Source: Desulfogranum japonicum DSM 18378
GTDB taxonomy: Bacteria > Desulfobacterota > Desulfobulbia > Desulfobulbales > Desulfobulbaceae
Assembly: GCF_000429945.1 (NCBI RefSeq)
Contig: NZ_AUCV01000019.1
Location: forward strand, 54,544 to 118,543
DNA: 64,000 bases
Reading direction: 5' to 3'
The notes under the pieces were generated by a model. The model made no database searches. It was not told the DNA's origin and saw only the letters and a list, made by a program, of their open reading frames with translations. This document shows, in pieces, positions 1-9,677 of this stretch (within the stretch, counting starts at the first letter, position 1; every line of letters begins with the position of its first letter). A program made the position numbers and the translations under genes.

Positions 1-222
1 GAAGGTAAGCGACCAGGGGGGAAACTTCGTGGAATACCTGTGATCAGTTACACACGCCAATACTCTCATCGTGTTAACCATATCTAAGACTTGAGCCACT
101 ACGCCAGAAAATGCTGAACATGCCTTTTCTTTTGCTTTTTGCTCACATTCATTACATCTATCAGCTTTGAAAATCATTATTTACAAATGATTTCGTAATA
201 TTACAATAACAACTTTCATAGA

Positions 223-249
223 AGAAGCCTACAATCAGATTAGGCTTCT
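223..249 (-). terminator. Hairpin downstream of the alanine symporter
   Basis: A perfect 9-bp inverted repeat (AGAAGCCTA / TAGGCTTCT, 9-nt loop) lies about 45 bp beyond the symporter stop. It has no clean U-tract on the minus strand, so it is only a candidate terminator or RNA 3' stabiliser. I see no gene in bases 1-293. Confidence 0.35.
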
Positions 250-293
250 CCCAGGTATCCTGAAAGAAGCCAGGCAAAACGCTGCTGAAAAAG

Positions 294-1673
294 TTATGAT
301 AGACTAGGTTCATATTTTTTTTGGGCCTCTTTGACAGACGAAAAGTACTCACGGGTTTCCGAGACTACCACCGGCGTCAGTAACAAAAGGCCGATAAGAT
401 TTGGTACAGCCATTATACCGTTCAAAGTGTCTGAGATGTTCCAGACCAGGCTGAGTTTTGACAATGCGCCGATCCCAACAAATAGAATAAAGAGAATCCG
501 ATAAGCCTTAATAGCCTTCACTCCATAGAGGTACTCCACTGACTTTTCACCATAATAACTCCAGCCAAGGATGGTGGAGTAAGCAAAGAGAATCAGGCCG
601 ATGGTTACAACCTGCTCACCTCCTGGAAAACCTGCGGCAAACCCCATGGTGGTAAGCTCAGCCCCGGTGGCACCGCTTGACCATACACCGGTGAGAATCA
701 AGACCAAACCGGTCATTGTGCAGACAATCAGGGTATCGATGAAAGTCTGGGTCATTGATACCAGCGCCTGGGCTACAGGAAACTTGGTCTGCGCTGCCGC
801 TGCTGCAATAGGTGCGCTTCCGAGGCCGGATTCGTTGGAAAAAATGCCGCGTGCAACTCCCATCCTGATGGCGAGCATCACGGTTGCCCCGGTAAATCCA
901 CCGACTGCAGCAGTGGGATTGAACGCTTGCTCAACAATGAGGACCAGGGCTGCCGGTACTTCGGCAATCTTGGCAAGAATGATGTAGGACGCACCGCCCA
1001 TATAGAAAACGATCATGATCGGTACGAGATAGCCTGTCACCTGCCCGATCTTTTTAATGCCGCCCAAAATAACTGCAGCGGTACAGATCATCAAGACGAT
1101 TCCCGTGACAACTGGGGAAATATTATAGGTTGCATGTACTGCGTCGGCAACAGAATTGGATTGCACCATATTGCCGATGCCAAAAGAGGCTATGGCGGCG
1201 CAAACGGCAAACATTGTTCCCAGCCGCGGCATGTTGAGCCCTCTGGAGATATAATACATGGGGCCACCGCTCATCTCGCCATTTTCGTCAACAACGCGAT
1301 ACTTTACAGCCAGAACAGCCTCTGCATATTTCGTTGCCATCCCCACAAGACCGGTAATCCACATCCAGAACATCGCTCCCGGCCCCCCTACGGCAATAGC
1401 CGTGGCTACTCCGGCAATATTCCCTGTTCCCACCGTTGCCGACAAGGCTGTCATAAGAGCCTGAAAATGGGTAATATCGCCAGGCTCGTTACCTTCTTCC
1501 TTGCGTTTAATCAACGCAAGATACAAGGCATAATGTAGCTTCCTGAATTGTAGCCCACGCAGTGAGATGGTAAGCCAGACTCCCGTTCCCACAAGCAGAA
1601 TGAGCATAGGCACTCCCCATACCAAGGTACATATCTTTCCTACTATTCCATCCAGTAACGTAAAAAAATCCAT
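294..1673 (-). CDS. Sodium/alanine symporter, AGCS family
   Basis: This 459-residue inner-membrane protein with about ten hydrophobic segments matches the alanine/glycine:cation symporter family, which imports alanine with Na+. The family's glycine- and alanine-rich signature is visible at residues ~70-105 ([21 protein letters not shown]), as is a second motif near the middle ([17 protein letters not shown]). The length is normal for the family. The start is supported by AAGGGGGAAAG directly upstream. The next gene upstream on the same strand is alanine dehydrogenase and the one beyond is a sigma-54 activator, so the three read as an alanine-uptake and catabolism unit. A sigma-54-like promoter sits about 230 bp before the start. 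D-alanine or glycine are alternative substrates. Confidence 0.93.
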   Translation of the reverse strand: MDFFTLLDGIVGKICTLVWGVPMLILLVGTGVWLTISLRGLQFRKLHYALYLALIKRKEEGNEPGDITHFQALMTALSATVGTGNIAGVATAIAVGGPGAMFWMWITGLVGMATKYAEAVLAVKYRVVDENGEMSGGPMYYISRGLNMPRLGTMFAVCAAIASFGIGNMVQSNSVADAVHATYNISPVVTGIVLMICTAAVILGGIKKIGQVTGYLVPIMIVFYMGGASYIILAKIAEVPAALVLIVEQAFNPTAAVGGFTGATVMLAIRMGVARGIFSNESGLGSAPIAAAAAQTKFPVAQALVSMTQTFIDTLIVCTMTGLVLILTGVWSSGATGAELTTMGFAAGFPGGEQVVTIGLILFAYSTILGWSYYGEKSVEYLYGVKAIKAYRILFILFVGIGALSKLSLVWNISDTLNGIMAVPNLIGLLLLTPVVVSETREYFSSVKEAQKKYEPSLS

Positions 1674-1896
1674 CTTTCCCCCTTGATTTTTTTTCTTGAT
1701 GCGTAGTACTGCTTTGTACTGTGTAGCTTGTTGTTCTTGCTGTTCGCCAATCCCCTTCTCTTTGAGTCGTCAATCTGTGTCTGTCCCCAAAATGATCTTT
1801 TCCTGGCCTACACCTGCCTGCCAAATTGAGCCATCAGGCTCAAAACTTCATCCTCTGATATGCAGAGAGTTCTAGACATCAATCTGGACTTTTTTC

Positions 1897-1952
1897 ATTT
1901 CCTGCTGCAATAAGGCTGCCCTTGTTACCTCTATAGAACTGCAGCAGGAAAT
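1897..1952. repeat. 13-bp inverted repeat overlapping the symporter promoter
   Basis: ATTTCCTGCTGCA at 1897-1909 is repeated exactly in inverse orientation at 1940-1952, with 30 bp between. The left arm overlaps the -12 element of the predicted sigma-54 promoter. It could be a protein-binding palindrome, a long hairpin that ends ald transcription, or both. Confidence 0.5.
1906..1921 (-). promoter_or_regulatory. Sigma-54-like promoter of the alanine symporter
   Basis: The minus strand reads GGGCAGCCTTATTGCA. The GG and GC dinucleotides are separated by exactly 10 nt and TTGCA is intact, matching TGGCAC-N5-TTGCA except at two positions of the -24 box. It lies about 230 bp upstream of the symporter start, near a gene for a sigma-54 activator. 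Confidence 0.55.
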
Positions 1953-2071
1953 TATTAACCCGAATTTAAGGCCATGGTGAGCATATTGCCGGGTTCGACA
2001 CAAACCGTAGCGCGGTTAGATTGTTCTACCGTATCACGGTAAACTACTCACTGTAATGGCAAGGGGTTGTA

Positions 2072-3184
2072 TTACAGCACGTTGTCCACGACCACATACT
2101 CAAGGTCAAAAGCCTCAGCAACCCCTTTGTAAGTTACCTTGCCATTAACCATATTCAGACCTGTTTTGATGGCATTGTTTTCAATGGCAGCCTGCTTCCA
2201 TCCTTTATTCGCAATTTCAACAGCATAAGGGAGGGTGGCATTGGTAAGAGCTATGGTGGAGGTTACAGGAACGGCTCCCGGCATATTGGCAACGCAGTAG
2301 TGAATGACATCTTCCACTTCATAGACAGGATCACCGTGCGTGGTGGGGATTGAGGTTTCAAAGCATCCGCCCTGATCAATGGCAACATCAACAATCACAG
2401 AACCTTTTTTCATGGATTTGAGCATATCGCGGGTTACTAGCTTTGGAGCCTTGGCACCGGCAACCAGTATAGCTCCGATAACAACATCGGCATCCATAAC
2501 CAGCTCGCGAAGAAGAGCAGGACTGCTCATCATGGGAAAACAATTCTTGGGCATAATTTCGGAAAGGTAGCGTAGCCTGTCCAGGTTCATATCAAGCAGA
2601 TGCACTTTTGCACCAAGCCCACAGGCCATATGGGCTGCATTGGTGCCGACAACACCGCCACCGATAACGACAACATTTGCCGGGGCAACCCCAGTAACGC
2701 CGCCCATAAGGAGGCCGCGTCCACCATAGTAGCGTTCAAGATATTTTGCTCCTTCCTGGATGGACATGCGGCCAGCAACCTCGCTCATGGGAGTCAACAA
2801 AGGCAGATCGCCTGAGGGTCCTTCCACTGTTTCATAGGCAATGGCAACAGATTTGTTTTTGATAAAGGCCCGAGTCAAGGGCTCATCAGGAGCGAAGTGA
2901 AAATAGGTGAACACGATCTGACCTTCGCGAACCAGGTCATATTCAGACGGTTGCGGCTCTTTCACGTGCATTATCATTTCGCAATCAGCGTAAATTTCAG
3001 CCGGAGTATCGATTATTTTTGCACCAGCGGCAATATAGGCTTCATCGGAAAACCCGCTACCCAAACCGGCTGCTTTTTCAACCACAACATCATGCCCGTT
3101 GGCGCGCATGACCTCAACACCGGCAGGCGTCATGGAAACTCTGTTTTCTTCAGCTTTGATCTCTTTTAGTATTCCAACTTTCAT
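2072..3184 (-). CDS. ald: Alanine dehydrogenase
   Basis: The 370-residue protein starts MKVGILKEIKAEENRVSMTP, the classical N-terminus of NAD-dependent L-alanine dehydrogenase, which interconverts alanine with pyruvate and ammonia. The Rossmann NAD site (VVVIGGGVVGTNAAHMA) is near residue 170, and the family ending with substrate-side residues (VANMPGAVPVTSTIALTNAT) is present. Length equals that of characterised enzymes. An upstream in-frame start exists at 3214, but the ATG at 3184 aligns with the family and has GGAG before it. A sigma-54 promoter 93-107 bp upstream and the neighbouring ACT-domain activator indicate induction by an amino acid. It probably supplies pyruvate from alanine in the cytoplasm. 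Confidence 0.97.
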   Translation of the reverse strand: MKVGILKEIKAEENRVSMTPAGVEVMRANGHDVVVEKAAGLGSGFSDEAYIAAGAKIIDTPAEIYADCEMIMHVKEPQPSEYDLVREGQIVFTYFHFAPDEPLTRAFIKNKSVAIAYETVEGPSGDLPLLTPMSEVAGRMSIQEGAKYLERYYGGRGLLMGGVTGVAPANVVVIGGGVVGTNAAHMACGLGAKVHLLDMNLDRLRYLSEIMPKNCFPMMSSPALLRELVMDADVVIGAILVAGAKAPKLVTRDMLKSMKKGSVIVDVAIDQGGCFETSIPTTHGDPVYEVEDVIHYCVANMPGAVPVTSTIALTNATLPYAVEIANKGWKQAAIENNAIKTGLNMVNGKVTYKGVAEAFDLEYVVVDNVL

Positions 3185-3544
3185 TTTAAAATCTCCAGGT
3201 TGGTTAAAAAACACCCCTTAAAGTATTTCAGGGCTATTGTATCGAGCATCTGAGCTCCTTGCGTGGTTCACACATAGCAAGGGGTGTTCCATAAGAGACG
3301 GAGTTAATCTCTTTCGGATATCTCCAGATAAAATCTAATAAAATCAAGTTATTATAAAAAAAGAGATTATAAAAGGCAACTATGCAGAAGAATCCAAAAT
3401 GAAGAGTTGCGGTGCGTTTTGTTTCCACTTCAAAAGAGAAAGGCCTCTATCCTGTTGAATATGCAGCAATTTATTTATGGTGCATTTTCGTTCCAAAAAC
3501 GGTGCTGATTGTTTCCACCTGCGTGAATGAAACACGACAAGTGG
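3185..3544. other. ald promoter region
   Basis: No gene is supported. The region holds the sigma-54 promoter at 3277-3291 and about 250 bp of AT-rich DNA upstream of it. Activator-binding sites would be expected there, but I cannot define a clear palindrome. Confidence 0.5.
3277..3291 (-). promoter_or_regulatory. Sigma-54 promoter of ald
   Basis: The minus strand reads TGGAACACCCCTTGC followed by T. GG and GC are 10 nt apart and TTGC is exact, matching TGGCAC-N5-TTGCW with one mismatch in the -24 box. Predicted transcription begins near 3265, leaving a leader of about 80 nt before the ald ATG. A cognate activator gene starts upstream at 5155. Confidence 0.75.
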
Positions 3545-5155
3545 TTACTTATCTGTACCGATGGTGCTCCAAAGAGAAGTAGTGGTGTCGTGACACAGCA
3601 TATATTTGTCAATTTTCCTAATGAGAGCAGTATGGGATATCTTAAGATGTTGGGCTGCTTGGCGGATAGTGGGGGTGGAGTTCAGTGCTTCTAAAAGCTT
3701 GTTTTTTTCATAGTTCCCGACCATTGTTTTTAACGAAACCTTTTCTGCGGCATCCGTAAATGGCACCTCGGAAAATTTGTTTTCTTCAACATGGATAGCC
3801 TGGGCCGGAATCTCGTACGAATCACTGATAATGGAAGCTCGCTCTATCACATTCTGCAGTTCCCGGACATTACCGGGCCAGCTGTAACGGGTGAGCTTTT
3901 CAAGTGCTGCCGGGCTAATGGTCTGCTCGGTTTTTTCCAGCTTGCGGTTGAACCGATTGAGAAAGGTGGTTGCCATAATCGCAATATCGGGAATTCGTTT
4001 CCGCAAGGGGGGGATGTGGATGTTCAGCACGTTAATACGATAAAAAAGGTCTTCACGGAAGTTGCTAGTCGCAACCATGTCACCAAGATTTTTATTGGTT
4101 GCGGTAATGACCCTTGCATTGACAGGAATTTCCTCAACACCACCGATCCTCCTGACAAAACCGTCCTGCAGTACCCGCAGAATCTTTGCCTGGGGTCCAG
4201 GTGGCATATCACCGATTTCGTCCAAGAAAATCGTCCCATTTTGTGCCGCTTCAAAAAGTCCCGGTTTTCCCCTCTTTTTTGCCCCGGTAAAAGCGCCGTC
4301 AACATAGCCGAACAGTTCACTTTCTATCAATTGCTCAGGAAGAGCTGCGCAGTTAACGGGAATAAAGGGGCCGCTTTTCCCACTCTCGTAATGAATACCG
4401 CGTGCAAACAGCTCCTTGCCTGTGCCGCTCTCCCCAGTGATAGAGACAATGGTATCCAGAGCGGCTATCCTTCTGGCAAAGGTTATCAGGTTTCTTACAG
4501 TCTTGCTCTCACCGATAAAATCGTCAAGCTTCACCTCAATGGGAGTCAGCACTGCGTCAACCATGGCTTTGACCTCTTTAAGGTCCTTCATGAGCAGGAC
4601 AGCTCCGACAAACTGTCCCTGCGAATCATAAATAGGCTTTGCCGAACCGTAAAAATCAACCCTGCCTGTACCGGTAACCACGGATTTTCTTCTGCTGATG
4701 GGGATTTTTTTCTGCATACACTCCATCAGCAGGTTGTTCTTCGGTGTTATTTCGCCAACATAGGTATTGACAAGGTCTTCATATGGAGTGTTGAGGATAT
4801 GACAAGCTACCTTGTTCGCTGTATTGATGATGCCCTTGGAGTTGACCGAGATAATCCCTTCACTTATGCCATCAAAAAGAGTGCGAAACCAGTGATCCCT
4901 CTTTTCCTGGGGCAGTTTTGTTACGATATCGTGGCTTTCAATACCCGGTAAGGTTCGAAACAGGGCAAGCATTTCACCAGGATACTCGGCTTTATCACCG
5001 CTTATTTCCAGTGAAATTTTAGCATAGCCTTCTTCCTGCTCCACCTCCATGCTGATGATGTTTATCCCATGTTCAAGCATGAGTCGCGTGATATCAAAAA
5101 CAATCCCGATACGATCCCTGAACAGCAACCTAAATTTTTTCCCCTCAGCAAACAT
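3545..5155 (-). CDS. Sigma-54 activator with ACT, PAS, AAA+ and HTH domains (TyrR-like)
   Basis: The 536-residue regulator has an N-terminal ACT-type ligand-binding domain (residues ~5-80), a PAS domain (~88-195), a sigma-54 AAA+ domain with Walker A GESGTGKE at 241-248 and the sigma-54 contact loop GAFTGA at 287-292, and a C-terminal helix-turn-helix (~480-530). ACT-PAS-AAA+ is the TyrR architecture, but the intact GAFTGA loop says this protein activates sigma-54 promoters. It lies directly upstream of ald and the symporter, both with sigma-54-like promoters, so it is likely their alanine- or amino-acid-responsive activator. The start is preceded by GGATAAGG. The ligand is inferred from context only. 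Confidence 0.9.
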   Translation of the reverse strand: MFAEGKKFRLLFRDRIGIVFDITRLMLEHGINIISMEVEQEEGYAKISLEISGDKAEYPGEMLALFRTLPGIESHDIVTKLPQEKRDHWFRTLFDGISEGIISVNSKGIINTANKVACHILNTPYEDLVNTYVGEITPKNNLLMECMQKKIPISRRKSVVTGTGRVDFYGSAKPIYDSQGQFVGAVLLMKDLKEVKAMVDAVLTPIEVKLDDFIGESKTVRNLITFARRIAALDTIVSITGESGTGKELFARGIHYESGKSGPFIPVNCAALPEQLIESELFGYVDGAFTGAKKRGKPGLFEAAQNGTIFLDEIGDMPPGPQAKILRVLQDGFVRRIGGVEEIPVNARVITATNKNLGDMVATSNFREDLFYRINVLNIHIPPLRKRIPDIAIMATTFLNRFNRKLEKTEQTISPAALEKLTRYSWPGNVRELQNVIERASIISDSYEIPAQAIHVEENKFSEVPFTDAAEKVSLKTMVGNYEKNKLLEALNSTPTIRQAAQHLKISHTALIRKIDKYMLCHDTTTSLWSTIGTDK

Positions 5156-5823
5156 AAACCTTATCCTAATGAATGCTATTAATTGGTGTAATCAACAGTA
5201 AGTGGCTCAGAAATAGTATTGGTTCATGTATTACGTTGCACAATTTCAATAGACCTATTGCTGCCCATACAGCCTTGTCCTCAACCAGTTATTTTTTTTA
5301 CAGATTATGCGCCTAGGGTCGCGGAAAATAATAAATATCCAAAATTGCGTAGGATATCGGTTTGGTAACGTCGTCGCGTCAATAGTTTCATACTGGCCGT
5401 ATTGAGTCTTTGACGAGACGACGCTACCGAATTGAGAGACAAGCAAGATTGGATAATGTATTTTTTCCGTGGCCCTTACCTCAACTTGAGCAAGAATCCT
5501 CATGAACGGACAGACTCATAGACCACAGAAGGAACTTTCTAAAAGCCTCCAAGAAGGGAAGAAATCAAAAAGTTCTGTAAACAACCGTTATACAGACCAC
5601 CATTCCATGGTTAGGATGGATTTTCTAATCCAGCATGTTGTTTTACCGTTTTCGGATTTTACAGAGCAAATGTTTGGAGAGGCCTTGGTATCGGACAAAA
5701 ATTCTCATGTATGGACACACAACGATATGAGTATTACTCATTCAGGGTGAATTGACGCCCAAATCAAATACTTGCTTGTTTCAAAGCATGTCATCCCCTC
5801 AATATGTAATACTCAGTATTTTT
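5156..5823. other. Gene-poor region carrying a palindromic repeat element
   Basis: It contains the 162-bp MITE-like element (5315-5476). The rest has no gene I can support; an open frame of 82 codons at 5502-5750 has no recognisable features and no ribosome-binding site. Confidence 0.5.
5315..5476 (+). mobile_element. MITE-like palindromic element, copy A
   Basis: About 162 bp, imperfectly palindromic along its whole length. The termini read AGGGTCGCGGAAAA and, inverted, AGGGCCACGGAAAA. The centre is a long near-palindrome (GGTAACGTCGTCGCGTCAA versus GGTAGCGTCGTCTCGTCAA as arms). A second copy lies in inverted orientation at 25395-25558 with ~90% identity by eye, and an end fragment lies near 45717. 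It has no coding capacity. Size, termini and dispersal suggest a non-autonomous transposable element. Confidence 0.75.
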
Positions 5824-6693
5824 TTACTTCCAGGAGTGATCATTGGTAAACAGATAATTGCTGACCAGCGTCAACAAGATGGCAAAGCCAATAGCTGTAA
5901 TGCCTAAAACCACATTATAATAGACAGGTGCTACCAGGGCGATTCGAATCATCAATGTGGACAGCGCATATCCTGAATTTCGAAAAACGAATTTGGAAGA
6001 CGGGTTAAAAATCTGGGAGACCAGGACGATTAAAATATCCGTAAGAATCAGCAGTGTATAAAAATCATGAAAAAATTCACCATGTTTGGCACCATTGATT
6101 GTATCTGCCACAGTCATCAGCCCCATACTGAAAAAAGCGATCAGCAAAAAAAGTGCTATGGCTTTTTTAGCAGCCACAAACCCATACAAATCCCTGGACC
6201 TGATTCCATCTTCTGCCCGTTTTTGCAATTTATAATAAAGACCAAGTAACCCGAATACCACTATGGCACCAAACCCATTGGCAATGATGTGGAACACCTT
6301 ATCCACATTATCAGCCATTGTAATGGGTTCGGGAAAATAACTCAGCTCCTTGAATGCATTCCGAACAAGAATCAGAGATAAAATCTCAAACTGCTTCCCC
6401 AGGGACTTTGAAAAAGAACAGGGCAACACAAAAATCAGGCTGATAACCTCTAAAACCAGAATGATGGAAAAGGCCATCTCAACTGCAGAAAAATGGTTCA
6501 TGGGAACCAAGGTCTTGAGCCCTGCAGGCAGCCAGTGTTGACGGTTGAATTCTATCAGGACCAAACTGCAAATAAAAAATACGACCAAAGCGGCAGAGAG
6601 TTTTCTGTGCAGCCGTTCATGCTCATAAAAATTGTGTAACGGATCAAAAATATAGGTGATCCTCTCATAAAAGCTATTCATCTGTATATTCAT
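5824..6693 (-). CDS. Multi-pass membrane protein of unknown function
   Basis: I do not recognise the family. From the likely start at 6693 (MNIQMNSFYERITYIF) the protein is about 289 residues with roughly six to seven hydrophobic helices and little hydrophilic sequence outside them. A start at 6681 is also possible; the longer frame to 6744 would overlap copA and is unlikely. It begins about 20 bp after the copA stop on the same strand, so it is probably co-transcribed with the copper ATPase. Whether it has any role in metal handling cannot be told; it has no Cys- or Met-rich metal motif. Confidence 0.7.
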   Translation of the reverse strand: MNIQMNSFYERITYIFDPLHNFYEHERLHRKLSAALVVFFICSLVLIEFNRQHWLPAGLKTLVPMNHFSAVEMAFSIILVLEVISLIFVLPCSFSKSLGKQFEILSLILVRNAFKELSYFPEPITMADNVDKVFHIIANGFGAIVVFGLLGLYYKLQKRAEDGIRSRDLYGFVAAKKAIALFLLIAFFSMGLMTVADTINGAKHGEFFHDFYTLLILTDILIVLVSQIFNPSSKFVFRNSGYALSTLMIRIALVAPVYYNVVLGITAIGFAILLTLVSNYLFTNDHSWK

Positions 6694-6712
6694 AAAACAA
6701 CGAAAAAAAAAA

Positions 6713-9598
6713 TCAGGGTTTAAAGAAACGTAGACGGTTGGCATTGCTCACCACGGTCACCGATGACAATGCCATGGCTGCACTGGCGAACATGGGCTGG
6801 AGCAACCAACCAGTCAGAGGATAGAACAGGCCGGCGGCCAGTGGAATACCGATAACATTGTAAATAAATGCGCCAAACAGATTCTGGCGAATATTGCGCA
6901 TGGTTGCAGATGACAGGCGTATGGCTGTGGAAACATGGATAAGGGAATTACCGGTCAGAGTAATATCTGCATGTTCGATGGCCACATCCGTACCGCTGCC
7001 AATGGCGAACCCGGTATCGGCCTGGACCAGGGCGGGTGCATCATTGACGCCATCACCGACCATGCCGACTTTTGCACCATCTGCCTGGAGATCACGAATC
7101 ACCTGCAGCTTGTCTTCAGGCATAACCTCACTGTGCACGACCGCAATATCAAGTTGTGAGGCAACGGCCTCTGCGGTCTTACGGGTATCTCCTGTGCACA
7201 TGACCACTGTGATACCTTGTTCCTGGAGCTGCCGTACAGCTTGAGCAGAGTCTTGGCGAACAGGATCCTTGAGAACCAGAAAACCGAGACACGTTGTGTG
7301 GTCTGCGAGCCACACCGGAGTCCCCCCCTGTTCCGCCTCCTGCGTTGCCAGTTCAAGAAGGTATGCAGGAGTTGCAACCCCTTTTTCGTGGAGCAACCGC
7401 TGATTTCCTAAAAGATACGCCGTTTCTCTCCATACAGCCTCTACGCCCATACCGGTATGCGATTGAAAGGCCTCCACTTCCAGTAATTCCGCATCTTTTT
7501 CGGCAAAGGCATCAACAACAGCACCTGCCAGAGGATGTTCAGAATGCTGCTCAAGGCTTGCTGCCAATTGCAGAATTTTTTGTTCATCCTGCCCTGAATC
7601 AGCCACAATTCGGGTAACAGTTGGCTTACCCAGGGTCAATGTTCCAGTTTTATCCACCACCAGGTAATCAAGGGTAGCCGCAGTTTGCAGGCCATCGGAA
7701 TTTTTAATCAGTACATTACACTCAGCAGCTCGGCTCATACCCACCATAATTGCAATGGGTGTTGCCAGTCCAAGGGAACAGGGACAGGCAATTACCAACA
7801 CAGCAATGGCAGTCGTCAGAGCAAAAGCGACATTTCCCTGATCCGCGAAAAAAAACCAGATACCAAAGGTTGCCACAGCAATGACAATGACCGCAGGAAC
7901 GAAAACAGCTGCGACCTTATCCACCAGCCTGCCAATGGCAGGTTTTGATGTTTGTGCATTTTTCACCATTGCGATGATAGCAGACAATGTTGTTTGTTTA
8001 CTTGTGCGGCTCACCTCAAAGGCAAAAGAACCTTTTTTATTAATCGTTCCTCCTGTGACCTCATCGCCAGGCTCTTTTGGCACGGCAACAGGTTCTCCGG
8101 TAAGCATGGATTCATCAACAGTTGACCTGCCTTTGGTGATAACACCATCAATGGGTATTTTTTCGCCCGGCTTAACCAGTATGACATCCTTTGGCCTGAG
8201 CAGAGAAACCGGGACAGCAACCTGCCCGCCATTACGCTGAACCATTCCGACCTTGGCCTGCATTCCCACCAAAGAGCCTACAGCTTCACTGGTTTTCTGT
8301 TTAGCCCGAACTTCAAGCGCATGGCCAAATTGCAGAAAAGCAAGGATCATTACCGAGGCATCAAAATACAGATGGGGCTCTCCACTCAACAGATTCGGAT
8401 GCAAAGTAACAAGCAAGGAGGACAGCCAGGCCGCCGCGGTTCCCATGGCCACCAGGGTATCCATGTTGGCAGAGAGGTGACGGGCCTGTTTCCAGGCAGT
8501 GATATAGTATCTTCGACCACTATACAACATGGTCACCAGGCAGAGAACTGCAACGCCCATCCAAAACAGACGATTCTCCCCTAAAGTGGGAAAGAATCCA
8601 CCCATGTTACCTACCATCAGCCCCATGCCGACAACACCGGCAACCAGGGCGCGCTGCCAGGCCTGCCGAATTTGCTGTTTGGTTTCCCGTTTCTTTTTTA
8701 CATGGGGTGATTCGTATACTTCTGCGATAATACCGGTCAAACCAAGATCGTTAATTCGCAATAAAACATCTGCAGGGTGTTCGCAGGTGGTTATCCGTAC
8801 CCGCCCCTGCTCTTGTATTACTTCGGCAAGTTCGTCACGGGCAGAGATGATTTCTTTGATCTGGGTGAAATCCTCATCAGTAAGTGCTGAGTCAAGTACG
8901 AAGAAAAAGGTATCCTGATTCACCTCCCTGACCACCGTGGCAGGATACCCTTTCACGCTGACAGCCTCTGCCACGGACTCTGGATTACCTCCCTGGACGA
9001 CGGCTTTTCCCTCCACCAGGTTGACATCTGCCTTCTTCACACCAGCAACATCCAGAATAGCCTTCTCTACTTTACGCACACAGGAGGCGCAGGTCATATC
9101 CTGCACCTCAATCTCATACAGATCATTCTGCGGAATCTCGCCCTGCGATTCCAGACGGGCTTCGTATCCTTTCTTCCTGATTGCTGCAACGACCTCCAGC
9201 GGGTCACCGCCTTCAATCAGGGCATTTTTATCAACCAGGTTCACTTCTGCACGGACAACACCGGCTACGGCCTGAGCTGCCTGTTCAACATTTGCCACAC
9301 AACCAGCACAATGCATGTCTTCCACATCAATCAAATAGGGAAGCACAGGAAGTTGCCCACCACCGCCCTGCCCTGGAGCTGACGAATCGCACTCGTATTC
9401 GGGCTGATAGCCAGCCTCACGCAGGGCTGCAACAACCACCTCCGGATCACCTCCATGCACATGCACTTCTTTGGCTTCAAGATCGACCTGCACCTCGGAG
9501 ACGCCAGGGACGCTACCTGCTGCTTCCTTGACTGCAAGAACACAATGCTCACAACTCATATCCGTGACACGGATAAGGTATTCCTTTTCATTAGACAT
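6713..9598 (-). CDS. copA: Copper-translocating P1B-type ATPase
   Basis: At 961 residues it is longer than a usual CopA because of an extended N-terminus. There are three heavy-metal-associated domains with CxxC (MSCEHC at ~14-19, MHCAGC at ~93-98, MTCASC at ~168-173) and a fourth HMA-like segment (~225-295) that has lost CxxC. The core follows with the transmembrane CPC motif, the phosphorylated DKTGTLT, the HP motif (SEHPLA) and [12 protein letters not shown]7 YN and the TM8 MxxSS pattern are typical of Cu(I) exporters. It would pump Cu(I) out of the cytoplasm. I see no nearby CueR- or CsoR-type regulator. Only silver is a serious alternative substrate. Confidence 0.95.
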   Translation of the reverse strand: MSNEKEYLIRVTDMSCEHCVLAVKEAAGSVPGVSEVQVDLEAKEVHVHGGDPEVVVAALREAGYQPEYECDSSAPGQGGGGQLPVLPYLIDVEDMHCAGCVANVEQAAQAVAGVVRAEVNLVDKNALIEGGDPLEVVAAIRKKGYEARLESQGEIPQNDLYEIEVQDMTCASCVRKVEKAILDVAGVKKADVNLVEGKAVVQGGNPESVAEAVSVKGYPATVVREVNQDTFFFVLDSALTDEDFTQIKEIISARDELAEVIQEQGRVRITTCEHPADVLLRINDLGLTGIIAEVYESPHVKKKRETKQQIRQAWQRALVAGVVGMGLMVGNMGGFFPTLGENRLFWMGVAVLCLVTMLYSGRRYYITAWKQARHLSANMDTLVAMGTAAAWLSSLLVTLHPNLLSGEPHLYFDASVMILAFLQFGHALEVRAKQKTSEAVGSLVGMQAKVGMVQRNGGQVAVPVSLLRPKDVILVKPGEKIPIDGVITKGRSTVDESMLTGEPVAVPKEPGDEVTGGTINKKGSFAFEVSRTSKQTTLSAIIAMVKNAQTSKPAIGRLVDKVAAVFVPAVIVIAVATFGIWFFFADQGNVAFALTTAIAVLVIACPCSLGLATPIAIMVGMSRAAECNVLIKNSDGLQTAATLDYLVVDKTGTLTLGKPTVTRIVADSGQDEQKILQLAASLEQHSEHPLAGAVVDAFAEKDAELLEVEAFQSHTGMGVEAVWRETAYLLGNQRLLHEKGVATPAYLLELATQEAEQGGTPVWLADHTTCLGFLVLKDPVRQDSAQAVRQLQEQGITVVMCTGDTRKTAEAVASQLDIAVVHSEVMPEDKLQVIRDLQADGAKVGMVGDGVNDAPALVQADTGFAIGSGTDVAIEHADITLTGNSLIHVSTAIRLSSATMRNIRQNLFGAFIYNVIGIPLAAGLFYPLTGWLLQPMFASAAMALSSVTVVSNANRLRFFKP

Positions 9599-9677
9599 AT
9601 GTATTTTTTTATAAATAATTTTCGTTCACTACCCGCATAATCAATAATCATTCCCAATGACGACGCAAGATTCTTTT

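Larger units (their letters stand above)
1674..2071. other. Intergenic region between ald and the symporter
   Basis: No credible gene is present. The stretch holds a sigma-54-like promoter for the symporter (1906-1921) and a perfect 13-bp inverted repeat overlapping it (1897-1909 and 1940-1952). The rest is symporter 5' leader with no riboswitch class that I recognise. Confidence 0.6.

Noticed and set aside
3791..4951. A 386-codon plus-strand open frame
   Set aside because: It lies entirely opposite the sigma-54 activator gene, whose translation has clear ACT, PAS and AAA+ motifs; the plus-strand product has no recognisable domain.
5502..5750. 82-codon plus-strand frame between the repeat element and the membrane protein gene
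   Set aside because: No ribosome-binding site, no family resemblance, and composition typical of non-coding DNA.
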